Part shown: positions 15,018 to 21,419 of the stretch, piece by piece
Position numbering within the stretch: the stretch's first letter is position 1
Layout of the letters: each line of letters opens with the position of its first letter
Program-made: the position numbers and the translations under genes
IMG/VR virus record: IMGVR_UViG_3300042924_001040
Coordinates: 1-32,751 of that record
Direction: 5' to 3' (one strand)
Source: a virus
Length of the DNA stretch: 32,751 nt
Notes under the pieces: model-generated
Databases searched by the model: none
The model's input: only the letters and a program-made list of their open reading frames with translations
Told to the model about the DNA's origin: nothing

Positions 15018-16347
15018 CTCCTAAAATCCCCTCTAACTCAGGAAAAACTTCTAAAGAATTTTCATTTCTTATACAATCAAGTGCAGACATATAAGATTTA
15101 AAATACGGAACAAGATCTTTTCTTTCTTCACCGGACAAAAGTTTGAGAACTGACATGTATTGTTTAATTGATTCTTTAGCTTTTGCAGGCACGAGATAAT
15201 TTTCTATATGATATTTAATTTTTTGAGCCAATAAACGTCTAGATTCAAGATCATGAATTAAAACTGACATGTAATCGGGATTGTGCAATATGCACAAAGA
15301 AAAATCATCCCAACTATTAATGATACCTCTCATATAAAGTTCTTTATGGGCATCCATAGTATGGAAACAATTTATGGCTTGAAAGACATAGTTAATCTTT
15401 ACGTTTGTATGGGGGAACTTACTTCTAAATTGTTTGAAATTATCTAGGAACTTTTGCCAATCGAATCCTTTTCGAATTAATTCTCCCTTCTTACCAGTAC
15501 CATCAAAACTTACAGACAAATATAGATTTGGAAACTTTTTCCATAGTTCAAGAACATTATCATCCTTGTACTTTAAGGTACTAAAATTAGTATTATATGA
15601 TAATCTGACAGATGTATTTCTATTTTTTTCAATTAACTTGCGTAGAATTTTATAATGATGGTCTGTGATTAAAGGTTCTCCGCCGGCGAAGTAAACTTCT
15701 TCTACAATATCATACAACGGTTCAATATCTTGGTGAACCATATCTACATCAATTTTTGGGTATTCTCCTTCTATATTAAATTCCTTCCGCATTTCACGTT
15801 CCCAAGCACTACTGTATCCGGGACTGCACATTCTGCATTTAAAATTACAGACATTATTTAATCTAAAATCCCAATAGACAAGATTAAATCTTTCAAAGGT
15901 TCCATCTTCTTTTGTTTCTGAAACATACTTATAATGTTCTGCATAAGTCTGATTCATACTGCATCGTAAAGAACCATGACCTATTTCTTCTTCTTTGTAA
16001 CATGATGTGCAATAACTAGATTCTTTTCCCTCCATCATGTTTTTACGAAGTTCTCTCATTTTTTCGTTGTTCCAAATCTCTTTAAGAGATTCATTCATTA
16101 GAGAACCCATTTTAAAATCTCTAGGAGTACCAGCACATTCGGTAGCAACAATCTCCAAAGGATTTATTAATTGTTTATCATCTTCTTTTGTTTCATCAGT
16201 TGAATCAGTTGTTTCTTTTGTGTCCTCATCAATTCCCTCTGTTCCACATATAGGCATCATGCAACAGGGATAAACATCTCCGTTTGGTCCTATATTCATA
16301 TGAACCCAAGGAGCCATACAAAAAGTTTTACTGGATTTTATACTCAT
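15010..16347 (-). CDS. Radical SAM protein, twitch/SPASM type (paralogue 1)
   Basis: A 445-residue protein with core CNFKCRMC (Cys167, 171, 174), VYFAGGEPL (GGE motif) and N-terminal auxiliary cysteines at FCMAPW (10), PCC (28-29) and YCTSC (113, 116). Compared with its neighbour it has an extra acidic, Thr-rich loop (about 38-60, DTKETTDSTDETKEDD) between the first cysteine pairs. Two paralogous radical SAM enzymes in one operon usually work in sequence or as a pair; this is inference. It lies 43 nt after the DUF6356-like gene. Confidence 0.85.
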   Translation of the reverse strand: MSIKSSKTFCMAPWVHMNIGPNGDVYPCCMMPICGTEGIDEDTKETTDSTDETKEDDKQLINPLEIVATECAGTPRDFKMGSLMNESLKEIWNNEKMRELRKNMMEGKESSYCTSCYKEEEIGHGSLRCSMNQTYAEHYKYVSETKEDGTFERFNLVYWDFRLNNVCNFKCRMCSPGYSSAWEREMRKEFNIEGEYPKIDVDMVHQDIEPLYDIVEEVYFAGGEPLITDHHYKILRKLIEKNRNTSVRLSYNTNFSTLKYKDDNVLELWKKFPNLYLSVSFDGTGKKGELIRKGFDWQKFLDNFKQFRSKFPHTNVKINYVFQAINCFHTMDAHKELYMRGIINSWDDFSLCILHNPDYMSVLIHDLESRRLLAQKIKYHIENYLVPAKAKESIKQYMSVLKLLSGEERKDLVPYFKSYMSALDCIRNENSLEVFPELEGILGDD

Positions 16348-16390
16348 AACTAATTTTATTAATAAAGTTCAGATAGTATCATTATTCTAC

Positions 16391-16666
16391 TTATATATGC
16401 GATTGTTTGGCAATGTAATCTGCATATTCTTTATTTGGGTGATTAACCAATCTCTGGTGATAAAAATCTATGACCATTCTTGCTGCTGTGCCTGTGAATA
16501 AAGCCGGAACAATTCCATGAATCACACTGGAAATACCAACAAAGATCATTTTAAATCCAGCATAAGAAGCCCATAATAAATGACTTGTATAAGTTTCTTT
16601 ACTAGACTCCAAATGAATCAAACTTTTTTTTACTATGTTAAATTTAGTCATTATCTGTAAATGCAT
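16391..16666 (-). CDS. Small membrane protein, DUF6356-like
   Basis: A 91-residue protein (86 if the second Met, MTKFNIVKK at 16651, is the start; neither has a clear ribosome site). The sequence SSKETYTSHLLWASYAGFKM, followed by a hydrophobic stretch to about residue 64 and RMVIDFYHQRL, matches the layout of the DUF6356 family of small bacterial inner-membrane proteins as I recall it. It lies 12 nt after the AMP-ligase gene, inside the accessory operon. Function unknown. Confidence 0.6.
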   Translation of the reverse strand: MHLQIMTKFNIVKKSLIHLESSKETYTSHLLWASYAGFKMIFVGISSVIHGIVPALFTGTAARMVIDFYHQRLVNHPNKEYADYIAKQSHI

Positions 16667-16678
16667 TTTTTTAAGTTG

Positions 16679-18226
16679 TTATGGATCTAAGTCCAACCCT
16701 TCAAATTTTCTTAAATATTGTTCTTTATGTTCCAAAATAAATGTTGAAGGATTGGATTTTATCTCTACATGGGATCTAAAATAGTCTCGTAACAATTGAT
16801 CATCTATTTTAACTCCGGTAAAAAATAACTTAGGATCTAAAATTTCATATTTACTTATATGATGAACCAAACAAACATTTCCTATATTATTATTGATAAT
16901 CCTTATCAAAATATCTAAATTAGATTTTCCAGTTTCTTCAGAATTTCCTACTATAGAAGTTTTCCATATAGCTAAGTATATTTCATTTACTGCAGGATCG
17001 TATACAAATTTGGAATCTATGATAGGTTTAAATACTTTTAATATCTCATTGTAACTATTTACATCCACAACATGATCATTTATTCGTATTAAATCCGCTC
17101 TGCCATTATGATAAAATCCATCTGAATTAATTATGAATTGATCATTTGTGCAAACTTTTTGATTATAAATTGGAATATTTACTTCCAAAAGATTTCTTTC
17201 AGCAAAAGAAATTTTATAATAATCGTCTATTAAATTAAATTTGTTCTGAACAAAATTTTTATCACTTGCTTGATTTATGAATATTGGTCCACTAGTTTCC
17301 GAAGTTCCAAATAAACTTATAATATTTTTTATTTTGTTTTCTTTTACAAAAGATATCCATTCTTTTTTAATTGTAGATAGAGTGTAAATTGTTGTCTTTG
17401 ATGGAGGATTCTCAGGATCAATTCCAGACAAATATCCATCAATATCATAAGTATATGGAATCATAATGTGATCAAAAATGTTTTTATTTCTCATGAAATA
17501 TTTTTGATCATTGAAATCAGAACAATCTCCCCAATAATTGAATACATTTTTTACTTCTTTTGACATCAATGTTGGAATAAAATATGTAGCTGGACCGCTA
17601 CCATGACCCAAACATTTTTCATTTACGACATTTCCATAGAACATTTTAGAGTTTCTTTGACAAACATCAAACAAAAAATCATGACTATGTTCTATAATCT
17701 TTGGAGTTCCAGTAGTTCCACTGGATGTACATCTCATTGCAATTGATTTTGGATCAATTTTTATATCATAATTTATATTTTCATTGTACTGATGTTTTTT
17801 TATATTTGTAAAATAAATCGTGTTTAAACAATGTCTAGTAAGAACAGCAAACTTACTCCTAGGATGATTTTTTGCAATCACATCATCCTCACAAATAAAA
17901 TAATGTATGGGAGATAATAGTTTAGTTTTAGTAGCAGATTCTGGTGAGATTACTGTAATGTTGTAATCAATTATTGAAATGGAAAGTCCTAATTCTAGAC
18001 AAGCAAAAACACTGGCTACTTTACGTAAACAAGTTCCGTAATAACCAATTAAAACAGTTTCTCCTAATTTTATTTCGTAGTTAGAAAGAAAATAATTCTT
18101 TATTTGATCTACTAACCTTTCAAATTCTTTATAAGAATACTTTATAAGTTTTCCTTCTTCAGTAATATCGTAAAATGTTATATCTTTATTGATAACCGTT
18201 CTGTCTATTACCTTCGATTTATCCAT
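16679..18226 (-). CDS. AMP-forming acyl/aryl ligase-like protein (ANL superfamily)
   Basis: A 515-residue protein with the ATP-binding signature CTSSGTTGTPK (residues 166-176) and LFGTSETSGPIF for the A5 region, then DGFYHNGRADLIRIN where the YxTGD...GRxDDxIK region lies. The TGD is replaced by SDG and the C-terminal A10-type lysine region is not clear, so activity might be limited to adenylation or be altered. The reaction is expected to be ATP-driven activation of a carboxylate as acyl-AMP, then transfer to CoA, a carrier or another acceptor. It follows the sulfotransferase by 29 nt, with a CATAAATA motif in the gap. Confidence 0.8.
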   Translation of the reverse strand: MDKSKVIDRTVINKDITFYDITEEGKLIKYSYKEFERLVDQIKNYFLSNYEIKLGETVLIGYYGTCLRKVASVFACLELGLSISIIDYNITVISPESATKTKLLSPIHYFICEDDVIAKNHPRSKFAVLTRHCLNTIYFTNIKKHQYNENINYDIKIDPKSIAMRCTSSGTTGTPKIIEHSHDFLFDVCQRNSKMFYGNVVNEKCLGHGSGPATYFIPTLMSKEVKNVFNYWGDCSDFNDQKYFMRNKNIFDHIMIPYTYDIDGYLSGIDPENPPSKTTIYTLSTIKKEWISFVKENKIKNIISLFGTSETSGPIFINQASDKNFVQNKFNLIDDYYKISFAERNLLEVNIPIYNQKVCTNDQFIINSDGFYHNGRADLIRINDHVVDVNSYNEILKVFKPIIDSKFVYDPAVNEIYLAIWKTSIVGNSEETGKSNLDILIRIINNNIGNVCLVHHISKYEILDPKLFFTGVKIDDQLLRDYFRSHVEIKSNPSTFILEHKEQYLRKFEGLDLDP

Positions 18227-18244
18227 AATTTTATTTCATCAAAA

Positions 18245-18252
18245 TATTTATG
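18245..18252 (-). promoter_or_regulatory. Late-promoter-like motif CATAAATA
   Basis: The reverse strand reads CATAAATA 19 nt upstream of the AMP-ligase start, in the short gap after the sulfotransferase. It may give an internal late start in the operon. Confidence 0.4.
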
Positions 18253-18255
18253 ATT

Positions 18256-18972
18256 TTAGGAAGAATGATTATATAGATAAAAATCCATTTCATACAAATC
18301 CAAGAAGTGTTTATTTTTCATACAATACTCATTTAGAATATCTTGACAGAATTTGTAATTTTTTAATTTAAATTCAAATTTTTCAGATGTATTATCACGA
18401 GTTATTGTTATCTTTCTTTTTAAAATATCTGATATTTTTTCATTTAAATTTTCATCAAGCTTTAAAAAAGTTATATCAAGATCATATTTAAAACAAAATC
18501 TCATCCTCGAAACTTGTGGTTCCGTGTGTCCATCAAATATAAATTTATTATTTTTCAATTCCATTAAGAACTTATTACGAGATCCTTTCTTATCACCATC
18601 GAAATCAACTCCTTGATGGTGATAGATATTTAAAAATTCATTTATTCCGGATATCCATCTTTCTTTTGGGTCTCTAGTAACAACAAAATACTTATATCCA
18701 CTCCTATATTTTTCTGGAATGTCTATTAAAAATGGACAATCCAATTGTAAAGGAATTTTTATTGGAGTAAAATTTAAAGAATTTATAATCGAGGTCGAAG
18801 CATTTTTAGCTATCGATACATAGATTATTTTTTCCTCTTCCAATTCAAGTAAAGGTTCTACCATCATCCCAGGACGCAGATCCAATTCTTCTTTTGGATA
18901 ATATTGATAAGATATGGAATTGAATACGGAAGTATTATATTTTTCCCAATCTAGGTTATAAATGTCTTTCAC
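18256..18972 (-). CDS. Sulfotransferase-like protein (PAPS-dependent family)
   Basis: A 238-residue protein with the two PAPS-binding landmarks. IIYVSIAKNASTSIINSL (49-66) corresponds to the 5'-phosphosulfate loop that follows strand one in sulfotransferases, and YFVVTRDPKERWISGIN (95-111) to the 3'-phosphate region with Arg100 and Ser108. A C-terminal KYDLDITFLKLDENL fits the family. The reaction would move sulfate from PAPS to a hydroxyl on a glycan, lipid or protein. Its first 17 nt overlap the SGNH gene. Few phages carry sulfotransferases, so this is notable; the acceptor is unknown. Confidence 0.72.
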   Translation of the reverse strand: MKDIYNLDWEKYNTSVFNSISYQYYPKEELDLRPGMMVEPLLELEEEKIIYVSIAKNASTSIINSLNFTPIKIPLQLDCPFLIDIPEKYRSGYKYFVVTRDPKERWISGINEFLNIYHHQGVDFDGDKKGSRNKFLMELKNNKFIFDGHTEPQVSRMRFCFKYDLDITFLKLDENLNEKISDILKRKITITRDNTSEKFEFKLKNYKFCQDILNEYCMKNKHFLDLYEMDFYLYNHSS

Positions 18973-19819
18973 TTTTTAAATGGTTGTAAATTTTTTCAGC
19001 GAACAGTTTATTGGAATGTCTTCCATAATGAGCTAAATCTCTTCCATAATCTTTAGGTATTGGAGTATATAACTCACATCCTAATAACTTTGATGTTGTT
19101 GGAAATGTCGAAAATTCATATAATGGACACTTATCCTCCCATAAATTTTTAATCAACTCAACATTTACCATATTAAATGGAATCAAATGATCTAAAACTT
19201 TTGGTGCATTAACAGGTTTTAAAACAGATCCAGTTGATTCTTCAACTGCTGCAACTGCTTCTGGTGGATGTTCATAAATGTCTTCAAACTTTGTATTCAT
19301 CAAAACAAAATCTTTTTGATAGATAAGATGTCTAGTAATTCCTGTCCAACAATAGATAACTAATTTTGGTACTCCATATTTTTTATATAACATTAAAGAG
19401 TTATGAAGACAGAATTGTATTGAAGATCCTCCAGCGCCAAGATTTATAACTGGAATTCCAGTCTTCTGTTCTAAAAAGTAAGGGATAGTATGACTATCAT
19501 CATTTCCAGTTCCAAATACATGAGAACAACCAAACATTACGATTGAATTTTTCCAATCTATGTCTTCAAATTCTTTTGTTCTATATCCATAAGTATTCAC
19601 AGTGTACTTGATTTTATTATGTCGATAGTACCAGTCTTCAGGTTGTCTTTTTAAATTCTTTTTATAAAACTCATAAGTATCTATTCCATAGAAATCCCAA
19701 GACCCTACAACGGAAGGTCTCTGGATTACTTCAGGTTCTCCGTAATTATGCACAAATGTGCTTGGAAAAGGAATAAGATCATTATTCCTTATAGAATCAA
19801 TTGTGTTCAAATTAATCAT
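18956..19819 (-). CDS. SGNH hydrolase-like protein, second copy
   Basis: A 287-residue protein with block I IVMFGCSHVFGTG (Ser99 nucleophile), block II VINLGAGGSSIQ (125-135), block III YCWTGITR, and a C-terminal GRDLAHYGRHSN where Asp and His of the triad are expected. The N-terminal 90 residues (with NTYGYRTKEFE) form an extension common in marine SGNH proteins. It starts 8 nt after a 34-residue peptide, and heads a run of SGNH, sulfotransferase and ligase genes. Likely role: acyl or acetyl group handling on a glycan (inference). Confidence 0.7.
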   Translation of the reverse strand: MINLNTIDSIRNNDLIPFPSTFVHNYGEPEVIQRPSVVGSWDFYGIDTYEFYKKNLKRQPEDWYYRHNKIKYTVNTYGYRTKEFEDIDWKNSIVMFGCSHVFGTGNDDSHTIPYFLEQKTGIPVINLGAGGSSIQFCLHNSLMLYKKYGVPKLVIYCWTGITRHLIYQKDFVLMNTKFEDIYEHPPEAVAAVEESTGSVLKPVNAPKVLDHLIPFNMVNVELIKNLWEDKCPLYEFSTFPTTSKLLGCELYTPIPKDYGRDLAHYGRHSNKLFAEKIYNHLKSERHL

Positions 19820-19827
19820 AATATAAT

Positions 19828-19932
19828 TTATTTGTATATAAAAGGATCTTCTCTTTTAAGTTCTTTAATGAGTTTTTTAGTTTCAAAATGTTGGATTATT
19901 TTATTATAAGTTTTTTTAAAAAAATCCAACAT
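19828..19932 (-). CDS. 34-residue DPFIYK micropeptide (copy 2)
   Basis: A 34-codon frame from ATG (19930-19932) to TAA (19828-19830), beginning MLDFFKKTYNKIIQHFE and ending KELKREDPFIYK. Length, basic amphipathic character and the last six residues match copy 1 at 3959-4063; the rest is diverged (only scattered Lys and Leu are shared), so the DPFIYK tail is evidently conserved. It lies 8 nt upstream of the SGNH gene. A CATAAATA late motif is at 19961. The start codon sits in a strong hairpin (see repeat entry). No known family. Confidence 0.7.
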   Translation of the reverse strand: MLDFFKKTYNKIIQHFETKKLIKELKREDPFIYK

Positions 19933-19939
19933 CTCAAAA
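19881..19939 (-). promoter_or_regulatory. Hairpin that contains the start codon of micropeptide copy 2
   Basis: ATGTTGGATT (19932-19923 on the minus strand) and AATCCAACAT (19897-19888) are exact reverse complements; further A-U and G-U pairs extend the stem to 17 bp around a 25-nt loop. The start ATG is paired inside the stem, so translation may depend on opening it. Whether this is functional or a by-product of AT-rich coding sequence is open. Confidence 0.45.
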
Positions 19940-19960
19940 ACTCATTAACCTCTTTGAAGT

Positions 19961-19968
19961 TATTTATG
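19961..19968 (-). promoter_or_regulatory. Late-promoter-like motif CATAAATA
   Basis: The reverse strand reads CATAAATA directly after the metalloprotease stop and 29 nt before the micropeptide start that heads the accessory operon. Confidence 0.5.
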
Positions 19969-20715
19969 TTAATACTTTCCCTCTACACAATAATCTGATT
20001 TTTTATTTGGTGTGTATTCTTTATATCCTTCCTGTGCTTTCATCCATCCACAACCGATTAACCATTCCATCGTCATTGGTGTTGGACGAACCTGTTCCCA
20101 CAATGGACCTTTTGCACACATTTCTAGTTTCTGTGCTGTCACATTTGATTGTTCTTCTGCCCAATTTGCATCAGCTTCCCAAGGAACAGCACGACTTTGG
20201 CCCATAGATTCATAAGCAAGTCGTGTAGTTTTCATTACCCAAGATGGTATTTCTGCGTCCTGGTGAACTTGTGCCATGAAAGAGGTTTTCAGTCCACCAC
20301 CCATACAATCTTGAACAACGTGCCATCCTTCATGTCTCATTGTTCCTAGAAACTCTCTAGGGTCTTTGAGTAATTCTTCATTTACAAAGAACCGATTGTA
20401 TTCTGGTTTATATAATCCTACTGTTCTTGGAGTAAAATATCTTGATGGTGCAACATAAACTGGAACGCCGAGTTTATCAAGACCGACAAGAATTGATTTT
20501 ATCTCTTCTCTAAAAGTATCAAACTCTTTTCCAGAAATTATGGAAGATGTTGATGTAAGTTGTTCGACTCCTTCTGTGCATTCTAGCAGTATCATACAAC
20601 CCATCGCTGCAAGGCTGTATGCTGGAACTGTTGGTTGAGTCTTTATGACTTTTTCTGCATTAACTGGAAGAGTAAAGGTTAATAATAACCCAAGTGTTGT
20701 AATGACTTTTTTCAT
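19969..20715 (-). CDS. Secreted HEXXH zinc metalloprotease-like protein
   Basis: A 248-residue protein with signal peptide MKKVITTLGLLLTFTLPVNA. The catalytic motif TMRHEGWHVVQDC puts HEGWH at residues 128-132 (two His and Glu), with PWEADANWAE (179-187) as a candidate for the third zinc ligand in a following helix. Several Cys (40, 46, 137 and near the C-terminus) could form disulfides after export. Its start overlaps the stop of the 66-residue gene by 4 nt. Proposed role: extracellular or periplasmic proteolysis during infection. The fold beyond the motif is unassigned. Confidence 0.62.
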   Translation of the reverse strand: MKKVITTLGLLLTFTLPVNAEKVIKTQPTVPAYSLAAMGCMILLECTEGVEQLTSTSSIISGKEFDTFREEIKSILVGLDKLGVPVYVAPSRYFTPRTVGLYKPEYNRFFVNEELLKDPREFLGTMRHEGWHVVQDCMGGGLKTSFMAQVHQDAEIPSWVMKTTRLAYESMGQSRAVPWEADANWAEEQSNVTAQKLEMCAKGPLWEQVRPTPMTMEWLIGCGWMKAQEGYKEYTPNKKSDYCVEGKY

Positions 20716-20912
20716 TCATCCCACCATCCTTCTTGTTTATGAATCCAGACTTTCAAATTCATTACATAATTTCTCAAGATCTGGGCTTGTTCTTCATGCC
20801 AATAGTCACCCGTCTCCATGTGAAGACGGGTGTGATTATCTATTGCTTTGAGAATCTGATGTATAGGAGCATTCCAACACTCTCTTTTTGGAGTGTTCCA
20901 CTCTCGCGGCAT
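20712..20912 (-). CDS. Small Trp/His-rich protein (66 aa)
   Basis: A 66-residue helical protein starting MPREWNTPKRECWNAP and ending HKQEGWWDE, with six Trp and four His. A GAGG ribosome site lies 5 nt before the ATG. It is coupled by ATGA to the metalloprotease downstream and follows the basic 38-residue gene by 13 nt, so it belongs to that operon. Function unknown. Confidence 0.6.
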   Translation of the reverse strand: MPREWNTPKRECWNAPIHQILKAIDNHTRLHMETGDYWHEEQAQILRNYVMNLKVWIHKQEGWWDE

Positions 20913-20925
20913 AATACCTCATGAT

Positions 20926-21042
20926 TTACTTTTTCTTTCCGCCGTTCTTTGCCTTTTTAGCAGTAGCGTTTCCTTGATTCTGTTTGGAGTTCTTTTGACC
21001 TCCAGTAGAACCTTTCTTGCCTTTGTTTGCGGATTTACTCAT
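20926..21042 (-). CDS. 38-residue Lys/Gly-rich basic peptide
   Basis: A 39-codon frame from ATG (21040-21042) to TAA (20926-20928), below usual length limits. It begins MSKSANKGKKGSTGGQKN and ends AKKAKNGGKKK, about one third Lys with Gly, Asn and Ser filling the rest. The start overlaps the stop of the upstream membrane gene by one base (TAATG), so it is very probably translated by coupling. Such a composition suggests nucleic-acid or anionic-polymer binding and disorder. Family not recognised. Confidence 0.6.
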   Translation of the reverse strand: MSKSANKGKKGSTGGQKNSKQNQGNATAKKAKNGGKKK

Positions 21043-21383
21043 TAGGCCCCTGTGCGAGGTTGAACAAATCCTTCCTCTAGTGCTTCAACTCTTTCTTCAA
21101 GACTTGCAGCAGGTACTTCTGCTACTGGAGCAGGTGGTTCTGGTGGAGCTTCAACCACCACTTCTTCTCTCTTTGGCTCTTCTTTTTTATCATCATCATC
21201 TCCACCTTTCTTCATGGTATTAATTCCAAAAGTAGCCGCAGAGGCAGTAAAGACGGTTGCAATAAATGTTGGATCCATCTTAGCAAGCATACCAGCATAA
21301 GAAGCGGTAAGAAGTGCTGCAGACCAACTCAAAATTGCAATACGAATCACTTGTCCCATAGCTTTTTCCCTTTTGTTTTCCAT
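21042..21383 (-). CDS. Small membrane protein with acidic tail, holin-like layout
   Basis: A 113-residue protein; an in-frame second ATG at 21359 (MGQVIRIAILSW) is also possible and has AAGGG upstream. Two hydrophobic segments (about 12-32 and 39-56) are followed by MKKGGDDDDKKEEPKREE and a Pro/Glu/Val-rich tail ending in a short coiled-coil-like SLEERVEALEE. Two helices plus a charged cytoplasmic tail, within a region of wall hydrolases, is compatible with a holin or membrane scaffold, but no family match was recognised. A CTAAATA motif lies at 21409. Confidence 0.55.
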   Translation of the reverse strand: MENKREKAMGQVIRIAILSWSAALLTASYAGMLAKMDPTFIATVFTASAATFGINTMKKGGDDDDKKEEPKREEVVVEAPPEPPAPVAEVPAASLEERVEALEEGFVQPRTGA

Positions 21384-21408
21384 CAGTCCGTGTGATTGAT
21401 GTCCTTCT

Positions 21409-21415
21409 TATTTAG
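21409..21415 (-). promoter_or_regulatory. Late-promoter-like motif CTAAATA
   Basis: The reverse strand reads CTAAATA 25 nt upstream of the 113-residue membrane protein, in the gap after the beta-barrel gene. Confidence 0.45.
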
Positions 21416-21419
21416 GTTT

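Noticed and set aside
19933-19960. Three-codon frame ATG AGT TTT TGA behind AGAGG just upstream of micropeptide copy 2
   Set aside because: Too short to tell from chance; could only be a leader start and has no supporting second example.
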